From Fen-1258 sp041658245 (GTDB taxonomy: Bacteria > Bacteroidota > Ignavibacteria > Ignavibacteriales > Melioribacteraceae): a stretch of DNA of 64,000 nucleotides. Position 1 is the stretch's first letter; every line of letters begins with the position of its first letter. Shown here in pieces: positions 16,454 through 24,881 of the stretch. Location: the NCBI GenBank assembly GCA_041658245.1, contig JBBAAM010000015.1:3605-67604 (forward strand), written 5' to 3'. The notes below the pieces were generated by a model. That model had not been told where the DNA came from and did not search any database. It worked only from the letters and a program-made list of their open reading frames with translations. The translations under genes were made by a program, and so were the position numbers.

Positions 16454-17290
16454 ATGGAAAAAATTGTAATAAATATTTTAAGTCTTCTTTTCATTGCTTC
16501 GGCATTTATCTCATGTGCTAAAATTCCCGATGGGATAGTGGAACCTCGATTGGTAGATTATAAAGTTGTTGCTATCTCAGCTCCGACAACTTTTTCAACA
16601 AACTCTACCGATTCAGTTATTACAACTTCCGTTGAGCTTCAAAGAATAACAACTATTAGCGCCGTTTGGTGTAGTGTTAAGTTAAATGATGGTTCTGAAA
16701 CAAAATATTCTCGTGTAAATTTACTTGATAACGGTGACTTACAAAATAACGGTGATCAAAAGAAAAATGATGGAATATATTCCGGTAAGTTTGTTATGAG
16801 TAAAAAATATTCTAACGGAAAGTATCAAATAGAATATCTTGTTGAAGATAATGTCCGTGTTTCTCCAGATAATGTAAAAAAAGTTGGGGCATCTATCTTT
16901 ACATTTGATAACGGACAGACAAATTTTGCACCGGTATTATCCAATCTGATTATTCCGATATCAGTAAATAGAGGCGAAAGTTTTACTTTTACAATTAAAG
17001 CAGAAGATCCAAACGGACTATCAGATATTGCTTCTGTGTTTTATAAACTTTATAAACCGGATGGGACGCTGGTAGTCAATAGTCAAGGTATATCGGAATT
17101 CCCCATGTTTGATGATGGTAACAGTGCAATTAATGGAGATAAGACTGCTGGTGATGGGATCTATTCTGTAATTCTCAGTTTCCCAGCAAGTCAGCCAATC
17201 GGAGTTTGGAAATTTGAATTTCAAGCTAAGGACAAAGGAACACCTTCTAAACTAAGCAACGTGATAACATTTAATTTGACAGTTAATTAA
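16454..17290 (+). CDS. Surface or periplasmic lipoprotein with repeated Ig-like domains
   Basis: From the ATG at 16454 the protein has 278 residues and starts with a lipoprotein signal (LLFIASAFISCAK, lipobox FISC). An upstream in-frame ATG at 16376 would bury that signal behind 26 polar residues and is rejected. Two similar domains follow, each ending with the same loop: LLDNGDLQNNGDQKKNDGIYSG and FDDGNSAINGDKTAGDGIYSV. This loop is seen in the choice-of-anchor X type domain. Its TAA overlaps the ATG of the T9SS cargo gene at 17290, so the pair is coupled. Function is probably structural or adhesive; this is inference. Confidence 0.75.
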   Translation: MEKIVINILSLLFIASAFISCAKIPDGIVEPRLVDYKVVAISAPTTFSTNSTDSVITTSVELQRITTISAVWCSVKLNDGSETKYSRVNLLDNGDLQNNGDQKKNDGIYSGKFVMSKKYSNGKYQIEYLVEDNVRVSPDNVKKVGASIFTFDNGQTNFAPVLSNLIIPISVNRGESFTFTIKAEDPNGLSDIASVFYKLYKPDGTLVVNSQGISEFPMFDDGNSAINGDKTAGDGIYSVILSFPASQPIGVWKFEFQAKDKGTPSKLSNVITFNLTVN

Positions 17291-18873
17291 TGAGAAAAAT
17301 TTTTATTACATATTTGTTTGTAATCCTAACATTCAATCTATTTGCTCAAGAGAAACAATTAGAATATGATCTTGAAAAGAAAAATAACATTACTTCTAGC
17401 GATGTAACACAGCAAAGCAATACAATCGAAAAAATATTAATTCAAGATAATGTTATTTGGCTGGCTACATCGAAAGGATTAAGTAAATCCGGTGATAACG
17501 GATTAAGCTGGACAAATTTTTACAATGTTCAAGAATTTGGAACCGAAAGTGTATCATCAGTTGGATATGGCAACGGAGCTATATGGGCTTCTACATGGCA
17601 TTATGAAAATAAACTTGGAAATAATGTCCCTGTTGGTACAGGTATAAAATTTTCTACCAACCAAGGGCAAACATGGAATAAAATTCCTCAACCGGTTGAT
17701 GATCCCGGAGATTCAAGCATAGTTTATGGTATAAATAAAATACGTGCTTTACCTGTTACAGTTGCTGAACAAAATTTTATTTATGATATGGCTTTCACAA
17801 GCAACACAATCTGGATTGCCACTTTTGCAGGAGGATTGCGTAAATCAACCGATATGGGACAAACATGGAAACGTGTTGTTCTTCCTCCGGATAATCTAAA
17901 TTCAATTAAACCAACTGACATCTTAAAATTTTCATTACAGCCGCAATCTGGAAAGTTTGGTCCGGAATCATATTTAAATCACAGAGCATTTTCTGTTCTA
18001 ACTATTGATGATAATACACTATATGTCGGAACAGCAGGTGGTATTAATAAGAGTACTGATGGCGGAGTAAGCTGGATAAAGTTCAATCGAACTAATCAAA
18101 CCAATCCGATCAGTGGTAATTTTATTTTAGCCATGGAGAAAAATGATTTTGATAACTCTATCTGGGCTGGAACTTGGAAAGCGGAAGGACAATCTGAATT
18201 CTGGGGTGTTAGTTCTACCAAAGACGGCGGGCAAAATTGGCAAACCTATTTGAGTGATGAACGAGCACTCGATTTTGGATTTAAATATTTCGGTAATCTC
18301 GGAAATTATATCAGCGCTGATATTTTTGTTGCAACACAAAATGGCTGCTATCGCTCAAGCAATAGTGGTTCTACCTGGATTGCTGCACCGGAAATTATTG
18401 ATGATAATAAGAATGTTAACTTAAATACTAAACACTTTCGTGCAGTCAAAGTAAAACGTAACCAGGATAATTCTTCTGATATCTGGTTAGGTACATTAAA
18501 TGGTTTAGCACGATTGAAAGAAACAACAGGATTTTGGAATGGTAATTGGAAAGTATTTTTAGCTTCTGAAAAACTTGCTTCTGCGAATGATACTTATGCT
18601 TTTCCAAATCCTTTTTCTCCTGATGAAGAAAGTATAAGAATAAAATATTCGACTTCTCAAGCTGCAAATGTTACGATCCGCATTTTTGATTTCGGGATGA
18701 ATCTTGTCCGTACTTTAATACAAAACTCATCCAAAGGTGTTAGAGACGATAATTTTGAATTGTGGAACGGTAGAGACGAAAGCGGGAAAATTGTTCCTAA
18801 CGGAGTTTATTTTTATAGAATTGATCTTGGCGGAAGCAAACCATTGTACGGTAAAATTATGGTGATGATGTAA
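17290..18873 (+). CDS. T9SS cargo: beta-propeller (BNR/sialidase-like repeat) surface protein
   Basis: A 527-residue secreted protein with signal peptide ending NLFAQ. Repeated Asp/Ser-box segments are visible along the chain: LSKSGDNGLSWT, STNQGQTWNK, STDMGQTWKR, KSTDGGVSWIK, TKDGGQNWQ and SSNSGSTWI, as in BNR/VPS10-type propellers. The last ~90 residues form a FlgD-like Ig domain and T9SS type A sorting signal (YAFPNPFSPDEESIRI to NGVYFYRIDLGG). It is coupled by TAATG to the lipoprotein upstream and followed by two PorV/PorQ-type genes, so the cluster pairs cargo with transport-associated outer-membrane proteins. Confidence 0.85.
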   Translation: MRKIFITYLFVILTFNLFAQEKQLEYDLEKKNNITSSDVTQQSNTIEKILIQDNVIWLATSKGLSKSGDNGLSWTNFYNVQEFGTESVSSVGYGNGAIWASTWHYENKLGNNVPVGTGIKFSTNQGQTWNKIPQPVDDPGDSSIVYGINKIRALPVTVAEQNFIYDMAFTSNTIWIATFAGGLRKSTDMGQTWKRVVLPPDNLNSIKPTDILKFSLQPQSGKFGPESYLNHRAFSVLTIDDNTLYVGTAGGINKSTDGGVSWIKFNRTNQTNPISGNFILAMEKNDFDNSIWAGTWKAEGQSEFWGVSSTKDGGQNWQTYLSDERALDFGFKYFGNLGNYISADIFVATQNGCYRSSNSGSTWIAAPEIIDDNKNVNLNTKHFRAVKVKRNQDNSSDIWLGTLNGLARLKETTGFWNGNWKVFLASEKLASANDTYAFPNPFSPDEESIRIKYSTSQAANVTIRIFDFGMNLVRTLIQNSSKGVRDDNFELWNGRDESGKIVPNGVYFYRIDLGGSKPLYGKIMVMM

Positions 18874-18879
18874 AGCCCC

Positions 18880-18900
18880 CTCCATCTCCCCAAATGGAGA
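18880..18900. repeat. Short CTCCAT/ATGGAG inverted repeat after the propeller gene
   Basis: CTCCAT (18880-18885) pairs with ATGGAG (18894-18899); an alternative TCTCC/GGAGA pairing is also possible. It lies 7 bp after the stop of the propeller gene and lacks a T tract, so it may be part of a dispersed CCCCTCC-type repeat rather than a terminator. Confidence 0.4.
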
Positions 18901-18933
18901 AGTGAATGTTTAATTAGAAATAACGAGTGTGAA

Positions 18934-19929
18934 GTGAAAAAAATATTTCTTCAAATATTGTTCTTTAGTGTAGTAATATCAGCACAATCAACAATATCTG
19001 AAATTAGCAGTATGCCCGGTGCTTTCAGCAGAATGGGATTTGGTGCGCGCGGAATTGGAATGGGCAATGCTATGTCTGCAGTCAAAGAGGGAAATCTTGT
19101 TTCATATTACAATCCGGCGTTGGTTCCATTTCAAGAAGGGAATTCATTTCAAACTTCTTATACTTTTCTTTCTTTAGATCGTTCTCTTAACTTTTTGAAT
19201 TTTACAAAAAGATTTGAATTAGGTAAAAAAGAAAATGCAGATGGAACCACGAAACCGAGATCAGTTGTTGGTTTAAGTATAGGATTGATTAACGCTGGTG
19301 TCTCACGCATTGATGCACGCGACAGCGAAGGAAGAAAGACTGGCGACTTATCAACGAGCGAGAATCAGTTTTTTGCGGCAGTAGCAAATCGGTTTTCAGA
19401 TAAACTTTCGATTGGGATCGCATTTAAGTTTTATTACTATAAATTATATCAGGATGTAACTTCCACCGGACTTGGATTTGATCTCGGTGCGTTATATTTA
19501 CTAAATGATCAAATGACTATTTCATTTATGGTTTCAGACATAAATAGTAAATATGAGTGGGATACTGGTAAGATTTATGGCTCAAGCGGCAATCAAACTA
19601 AAAACAAATTTCCTTTATTGAAAAAGGTTGGATTCTCATATAAGTTCAACGAACCAAAGATTATCGCCGCGGTTGAATTTGAAAATAGTGATGCGGGAAC
19701 AAATTTTTTGCGGATCGGGGGGGAATACAACATCTATGAAAATTTTCTTTTACGCGCAGGAGTTGATAAACTCAATCTTAGCAATTTTGATTTCCCATTA
19801 CGACCATCATTCGGATTTTCATATTTTTATTCACTCAATTCCTTAAAACTCGGAATTGATTATACTTTTGTAATAGAACCTTATTCATCAAGCGATCAAC
19901 ATATAATAGGTATCAATGTTAACTTCTAG
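18934..19929 (+). CDS. PorV/PorQ-family outer-membrane protein (first paralog)
   Basis: A 331-residue exported protein with signal peptide (KKIFLQILFFSVVISAQS) and a GTG start. After it comes GAFSRMGFGARGIGMGNAMSAV and YYNPALVPF, the hallmark of the PorV/PorQ (UPF0164) family of FadL-like barrels. PorV shuttles T9SS cargo from the translocon to the attachment complex; Ignavibacteria carry several paralogs. The barrel ends with a strand rich in FVIEP and IIGINVNF. The last 14 bases overlap the second paralog's start, so both are made from one message. Confidence 0.85.
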   Translation: MKKIFLQILFFSVVISAQSTISEISSMPGAFSRMGFGARGIGMGNAMSAVKEGNLVSYYNPALVPFQEGNSFQTSYTFLSLDRSLNFLNFTKRFELGKKENADGTTKPRSVVGLSIGLINAGVSRIDARDSEGRKTGDLSTSENQFFAAVANRFSDKLSIGIAFKFYYYKLYQDVTSTGLGFDLGALYLLNDQMTISFMVSDINSKYEWDTGKIYGSSGNQTKNKFPLLKKVGFSYKFNEPKIIAAVEFENSDAGTNFLRIGGEYNIYENFLLRAGVDKLNLSNFDFPLRPSFGFSYFYSLNSLKLGIDYTFVIEPYSSSDQHIIGINVNF

Positions 19930-20839
19930 AAAAGAAAATATTGCAATAAAATTTTTCGTTTTGTTTTTTCTTAGTTCAATTTTATTTGCTCAATCAGCCG
20001 GAGAGAGCGGATTAGCTTTTCTAAAATTCGGATTTGGTGCACGCAATGTTGCAATGAGTGATCTTGGAGTTGTAGCCGTAAATGATCTAACATCTTTAAA
20101 TTATAATCCTTCTTTAATTGCTCTTAATAACAAAACACAATTGTCGTTCACTCACAATTCTTTATTCCAAGATCTTAATTCTGAAATGTTCGGTGCAAGT
20201 TTTTCGGTTTTCGGTCTTCCGATTGCCGTTGGAATAAATACAACCACAATTGCGAATATTGAAGTGCGCTCTAAACCTGGCGATGTAGAATCAGTATTCA
20301 ATGCACATTATTTTGCCGGAAGTATTTCAACAGCTTATGAGATAATAGATAATTTCTATGCCGGCGCTACAATAAAATATCTTTATGAAAACTTTTTTTC
20401 TGATGATGCAAATGGATTAGGATTTGATTTTGGAATTTCATACGAAGGATTAGTAAATGGTCTATCACTTGGCGCTGCATTGCGTAATATTGGTTCTATG
20501 AACGAACTCCGTTCTCAATCAACAAAACTTCCAACTGATTTACGGATTGGTGCTGCTTATAATTATTCCATTACCAATTCCAGATTAGATTTTACTTTGC
20601 TCACAGGCTTTCAGAAATATTTAGAACAAACTGATTCACATCTTCATCTCGGCGGTGAAGTTGTTTATGATAAAATGTTTGCACTTCGCATTGGATTTGC
20701 CAGCGGTTACGATTCAAAAAGTATTTCTACCGGATTCGGCATCAAGTGGAAGGGAATTAATTTTGATTATGCTTTTATCCCATTTAAGTATGGCTTGGGT
20801 GATTCACATATTATTTCTTTCATTTATACTTTTGAATAA
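19916..20839 (+). CDS. PorV/PorQ-family outer-membrane protein (second paralog)
   Basis: A 307-residue exported barrel protein; signal peptide ends LFAQSAG. The family motif appears as LKFGFGARNVAMSDLGVVAVND, then LNYNPSLIAL, and the strand pattern runs to the C-terminal IISFIYTFE. It overlaps the first paralog by 14 bp, and the two proteins share the same order of motifs but are divergent in sequence, so the duplication is old. The two may serve different cargoes, which is an inference. Confidence 0.85.
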   Translation: MLTSRKENIAIKFFVLFFLSSILFAQSAGESGLAFLKFGFGARNVAMSDLGVVAVNDLTSLNYNPSLIALNNKTQLSFTHNSLFQDLNSEMFGASFSVFGLPIAVGINTTTIANIEVRSKPGDVESVFNAHYFAGSISTAYEIIDNFYAGATIKYLYENFFSDDANGLGFDFGISYEGLVNGLSLGAALRNIGSMNELRSQSTKLPTDLRIGAAYNYSITNSRLDFTLLTGFQKYLEQTDSHLHLGGEVVYDKMFALRIGFASGYDSKSISTGFGIKWKGINFDYAFIPFKYGLGDSHIISFIYTFE

Positions 20840-20924
20840 GAATTATTAAAAACGGTTCTGGTGAATATGTAATAATGATTTTTACTGCTTCAAGATAATA
20901 TCAGCCACATAAATGAGGTGTATT

Positions 20925-21476
20925 ATGTTAGATAAAAAGCAGTATCAATCATCTGCAATATTGATTCTCATTTCATTCTTTTTGTTTTTTTCTACAGTTG
21001 TTGCACAATGTGAATCTAAGGAGACAAAACTTCAAGTCAGTCTAAAGTTCTTCCCCATTGTTAAAGAATACACTGCACTTGAATATGAAATTGAAAACCA
21101 TTTTCTGAACGCATTAAAATCAAAGAATATTCAGTTGGCATTTGATGCTAACTGGGAGCTGGTAATTTCAGTAAAAGAAATAACTGAGAAAGAAGAAATT
21201 GTAATCTCTGTAACACAAATGGCAGCATTACCTGAAAAAGTAATTGAAATTGCTGCCGAAAATGAAGTGTTCTATAAGGATGTTTCAGACACAAAGAAGT
21301 TCCCTCCTGAAGGCAAAGAAATTCGTCAAATGATCTCAAGAGAATTTATATTCAACTTTAGAGAAGCTAAGTATAACCAAATCATTATTACTGAAAAGTC
21401 TAAGTTGAAAGATGCTTGTGAAAATATTATTAATTCCTTTTTCAACCTGAGGTTTAATAATTCTCAACAGATGTAA
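20925..21476 (+). CDS. Exported hypothetical protein
   Basis: From the ATG at 20925, which has GAGGTG 5 bp in front of it, the protein has 183 residues; an earlier in-frame start at 20913 would overlap that ribosome site. A signal peptide (SSAILILISFFLFFSTVVAQ) is followed by a single cysteine in CESKETKLQV and a mixed strand/helix domain of about 150 residues with no recognised motif. It is monocistronic by spacing, 85 bp after the PorV genes and 64 bp before the FemAB-like gene. Confidence 0.6.
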   Translation: MLDKKQYQSSAILILISFFLFFSTVVAQCESKETKLQVSLKFFPIVKEYTALEYEIENHFLNALKSKNIQLAFDANWELVISVKEITEKEEIVISVTQMAALPEKVIEIAAENEVFYKDVSDTKKFPPEGKEIRQMISREFIFNFREAKYNQIIITEKSKLKDACENIINSFFNLRFNNSQQM

Positions 21477-21540
21477 TGCTGTTACACACAAATTGATTAT
21501 TTTTGCTGGGTGAAAATCTTCAATCTTAATGTGGAAATAA

Positions 21541-22500
21541 ATGGAAATCATCAAATATTCTGAAGAATGGAAAATGAAGTGGGATGAGTTCGTTCTAAAT
21601 TCAAATAATGGAACGATCTTTCATCTACAAAAATTTTTTGATTATCACACGCCCGGCAAGTTCAAATTTGATCATCTCCTCTTTGTAGAAAAAAATAAGA
21701 TCGTAGCCCTATTACCCGGGAGACTGACCAGCGGACTTTTTGAATCGCCTATTGGTGCAAGTTACGGATCGTTAGTAACCGGAGACATAAAATTTGCTGA
21801 AGCTATGGAATTGGTTTCTGCTCTTCTTGATTATGGAAGGAAAAACGGTATAAAAGAATTTGAGTTGACCCCCGCTCCAATGGTTTACGAGACATATCAG
21901 AATCAAAATCTCGATTTCGCTATGTTATGGCAAGGATTTTCTTTCAAACTGCATTACATATCAAGCGCTATTAAGCTCGATAAAGAAAGAGATATTATTG
22001 AAAGATGTTCTCCGACAATTCGCAGAAATATTCGCAAGTCGTTAAAGAATTCCGCTATTCGCGTTGAGATCAACGAACGCTATGATGAATTCTATCCGAT
22101 ACTCCTTGATAACAAAACTCGTCACAATGTTAAACCAACTCACTCATACGAAGATCTGCTCCGCTTGAAAGAATTGATGCCTGATAATCTCAAACTGTTT
22201 ATGGTTTACCTTAATGATGAACCGATCGGCGGCTCGTCAATGTTTTTTGCGAATAAAAATGTTGCATTATGTTTTTATAATATGCTTCGGTATGAATATG
22301 CTGAGTACAAACCGATTCAGCGTGTAATGTATGAAGTTATGAAGTATTCAACTGAGCAAGGTTATGCTTATGTTGATATCGGCGTTTCTCAAGACACCAA
22401 AGCGCAAAACCCGATGACACCAAGTATGAGTTTAATCGAATTCAAAGAAAAATTTGACGCCAAGACAATTATGAGAAACACTTTCCATATTAAACTTTGA
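21541..22500 (+). CDS. FemAB-like GNAT acyltransferase
   Basis: A 319-residue protein with the double-GNAT layout of FemAB-related enzymes. The N-terminal half has WDEFVLNSNNGTIFHLQKFF and a LPGRLTSGLFESPIGASYGS segment. The C-terminal half has RRNIRKSLKNS, DEPIGGSSMFFAN and the closing LIEFKEKFDA. FemAB enzymes transfer amino acids or acyl groups to cell-wall or surface glycan precursors, and the gene overlaps a glycosyltransferase, so modification of a polysaccharide is the likely role. The substrate cannot be read from sequence. Confidence 0.8.
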   Translation: MEIIKYSEEWKMKWDEFVLNSNNGTIFHLQKFFDYHTPGKFKFDHLLFVEKNKIVALLPGRLTSGLFESPIGASYGSLVTGDIKFAEAMELVSALLDYGRKNGIKEFELTPAPMVYETYQNQNLDFAMLWQGFSFKLHYISSAIKLDKERDIIERCSPTIRRNIRKSLKNSAIRVEINERYDEFYPILLDNKTRHNVKPTHSYEDLLRLKELMPDNLKLFMVYLNDEPIGGSSMFFANKNVALCFYNMLRYEYAEYKPIQRVMYEVMKYSTEQGYAYVDIGVSQDTKAQNPMTPSMSLIEFKEKFDAKTIMRNTFHIKL

Positions 22501-22514
22501 GCGATTCGGAATGT

Positions 22515-23636
22515 ATGGAACGAACAAAAAAAATCCACATAGCATTTCTTGGAAATCCGCGTTTCGATTCACGCATAACTAATCTTTCTAATTCTCTTCG
22601 AGCAGACGGTTGTAAAGTTTCGGTTCTCGGTTTTGATTGGTTTATCTCTTCCGAAGATTATTTTGACGATGAGACAAAAATATTTGCGATCAAGAAAAAC
22701 AAGCTTAGTTTATTTTTCTATCTGCAGTTTGTTTTTATTTTAATAAGTGAACTGATCAGATCAAACGCAGATGTTTACTTCGCTGAAGATCTTTACACAC
22801 TTCCTTTCGTAACAACAATTGCAAAAATTAAGAAAGCCAAAGTCTATTATAACAGCCGCGAGATTTATGCTCATCTTGGAGGATTGCGTAACCGTCCAAC
22901 GCTTCAAAAAATTGTGAAATCAATCGAGAAATTTTTTATTACAAAAGTGGACCTTGTTCTTACAACAGGACCGCTTGATTCCGAATACATAGAAAAATTA
23001 TATAAGATCAGCGACACTTTAGTTGTTAGAAACATTCCGCTTTATCAGCAGCCGATTTCCAAAATCGATTTAAGAAAAAAATACAATATTGATCAAGATA
23101 AATTAATTCTTATTTACCAAGGAGTGATATTACCGGGCAGGGGTCTTAAACAAATAATTGAAGCAGTAGCAAGACTTCCTAAAACTGTTTTGATAATTCT
23201 TGGTGATGGCGAACAAAAAATTAATTATAAGGAACTTGCTAATAAGTTGAATATCTCGAATAGAATTATTTTTGCAGGGACTGTTGATCAAAAAGATTTG
23301 ATAAATTATACTGCACGTGGAGATGTTGGTCTATCCTTAATTGAAAATATCAGCATCAGTTACTATCACGCACTTCCTAATAAATTATTTGAGTACATAA
23401 TGGCCGGGCTACCGGTTCTTTGCAGCGATCTTCCTCAAATGAAAGCGGTTATTGAGAAATACAATGTTGGCGAAAGTATAAATATAGAGAATGAGGAAAA
23501 TATTTTTTCGACTTTGGATAAATGGTATAAGAATCCAAGTCTTCTTGATTTTTACAAAATAAATTGTGCGACTGCGGCTAAAGAGTTAAACTGGCAGGAA
23601 GAATACAAAAGAGTTAGAACAAGACTGCTTCAATAA
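22515..23636 (+). CDS. Family 4 glycosyltransferase
   Basis: A 373-residue GT-B enzyme of the GT4 type. The N-terminal Rossmann domain opens HIAFLGNPRFDSRI; the C-terminal one has LIYQGVILPGRGLKQIIEAV, LIILGDGEQK, FAGTVDQKDLI and the nucleotide-sugar E-x7-E motif region around LFEYIMAGLPVLCSD. The ATG at 22515 is preferred; a TTG at 22497 that overlaps the FemAB stop is an alternative that adds six residues. The gene is followed 6 bp later by a GT9 enzyme, and the three look like a small surface polysaccharide cluster. Confidence 0.85.
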   Translation: MERTKKIHIAFLGNPRFDSRITNLSNSLRADGCKVSVLGFDWFISSEDYFDDETKIFAIKKNKLSLFFYLQFVFILISELIRSNADVYFAEDLYTLPFVTTIAKIKKAKVYYNSREIYAHLGGLRNRPTLQKIVKSIEKFFITKVDLVLTTGPLDSEYIEKLYKISDTLVVRNIPLYQQPISKIDLRKKYNIDQDKLILIYQGVILPGRGLKQIIEAVARLPKTVLIILGDGEQKINYKELANKLNISNRIIFAGTVDQKDLINYTARGDVGLSLIENISISYYHALPNKLFEYIMAGLPVLCSDLPQMKAVIEKYNVGESINIENEENIFSTLDKWYKNPSLLDFYKINCATAAKELNWQEEYKRVRTRLLQ

Positions 23637-23642
23637 AACTAG

Positions 23643-24653
23643 ATGACAAAACAAAAGAGAATATTAATTGTCCGTCCCGATAGGATTGGAGATGTTGTTC
23701 TTTCTACATCGATCCCGCGTGAGTTAAAAAAAACTTATCCGGATAGTTTTGTTGCAGTTCTCCTACGTAAATACACACAAGACGTCTATCTCAATAATCC
23801 TTATGTAGATAAAATAATTTTAATTGATGATGATCAGGGTAAGTCTTCCTGGGAAAAAGTAAAAGAAATTAAAAAAAATAAATTCACACATTCTCTTCTT
23901 CTTTTGCCAACAGAACGATTAAACTATCTTTTATTTTTTGCCGGAATACCTCACCGGATCGGTGTTGGTCATAAATTTTATCAGTTCATTACTTTCACAC
24001 GTTATGTAGATCGTAAAAAATATATACCGCTGAGGCATGAAGCAGATTATTGTATGGATCTTGCAAGAAAGATAGGTGTTGAATCAAACTATCTTGATAC
24101 AGAAATATTTTTAACGGATGAGGAAAAACGAAAAGTAAATCTAACTCGTGAAGAATTATTAAAAGGGAAGAAATATTTAATTGGAGTTCATGCGTCAAGC
24201 GGTAATTCATCTCCAAATTGGACAGTTGATGAATATCGAAAGTTGGTTTTAAGTTTGACCAAAGAAGTTGGAATTAGTGTAGTTATAACAGACAATATTA
24301 TTCCGGATCAGCTTAAGAAAATTGAAGGTGTATCATATCCTAATGAAAATAAATCTTTACGGGGATCAATTATCAATTTTGCTTCTATTGATCTTTTAAT
24401 TTCTGCAAGTACAGGACCAATGCACATTGCAGCGGCATTAAAAGTAAAAACACTTTCAATGTTTTGTCCGTTAGCCGCATGTTCACCAAAACTTTGGGGG
24501 CCGCTTGGTAACAAATCTAAAATTATTTTACCTCAAGAAAATTATTGTCAGACAGTTTGTCCCGGTGATCCGAAGAAATGCACATTTACAGGTGATGGTG
24601 GAATAAATTCAGCTTGCGTATTTGATGAGTTGAAACGAATAATTGAAAAATGA
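23643..24653 (+). CDS. Family 9 glycosyltransferase (heptosyltransferase-like)
   Basis: A 336-residue GT-B enzyme of the ADP-heptose:LPS heptosyltransferase family. Characteristic are RPDRIGDVVLSTSIPRELKK at the N terminus, GVHASSGNSSPNWT, and ISASTGPMHIAAALKVKT with the sugar-nucleotide site. It would add a heptose or related sugar to the lipid A-core. It is the last gene of the cluster and lies 12 bp before a palindromic repeat. A cysteine-rich tail (CQTVCPGDPKKCTF) is present, as in many GT9 members. Confidence 0.85.
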   Translation: MTKQKRILIVRPDRIGDVVLSTSIPRELKKTYPDSFVAVLLRKYTQDVYLNNPYVDKIILIDDDQGKSSWEKVKEIKKNKFTHSLLLLPTERLNYLLFFAGIPHRIGVGHKFYQFITFTRYVDRKKYIPLRHEADYCMDLARKIGVESNYLDTEIFLTDEEKRKVNLTREELLKGKKYLIGVHASSGNSSPNWTVDEYRKLVLSLTKEVGISVVITDNIIPDQLKKIEGVSYPNENKSLRGSIINFASIDLLISASTGPMHIAAALKVKTLSMFCPLAACSPKLWGPLGNKSKIILPQENYCQTVCPGDPKKCTFTGDGGINSACVFDELKRIIEK

Positions 24654-24665
24654 TTTGGAGAAAAT

Positions 24666-24750
24666 ATAGAACACAGATTTTTATGATGATTATGATTTAT
24701 TATGATCAATCATAATAGATCTTAAAAGATCATAATAATCAGTGTTCTAT
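24666..24750. repeat. Large imperfect palindrome of the AACACAG/ATGAT type
   Basis: The arms ATAGAACACAGATTTTTATG (24666-24685) and the complement of 24728-24750 match at 20 of 23 positions. The centre holds smaller stems such as TTATGAT/ATCATAA. The 85-bp element lies between the GT9 gene and the SRP RNA and has the look of a dispersed cruciform-type repeat. Confidence 0.6.
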
Positions 24751-24780
24751 TATTAAATTTTCTATATTAGCACCCCAATT

Positions 24781-24876
24781 TTGCCAGGCGCTGATCGGCA
24801 AGTTTGTACCCAACCCCGCCAGATCCGGAAGGAAGCAACGGTTAGTATGTAACTTGGGTGATTGGCTGTCTGGCAA
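24781..24876 (+). ncRNA. ffs: Signal recognition particle 4.5S-type RNA
   Basis: The conserved SRP helix 8 core CCGCCAGATCCGGAAGGAAG with GCAACGG is present at about 24815-24841. The ends pair perfectly as TTGCCAG (24781-24787) and CTGGCAA (24870-24876), making the long hairpin of the short bacterial SRP RNA, and a run of seven T follows as terminator. It is the RNA partner of Ffh for cotranslational membrane targeting. The convergent restriction gene begins 5 bp after it. Confidence 0.92.
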
Positions 24877-24881
24877 TTTTT

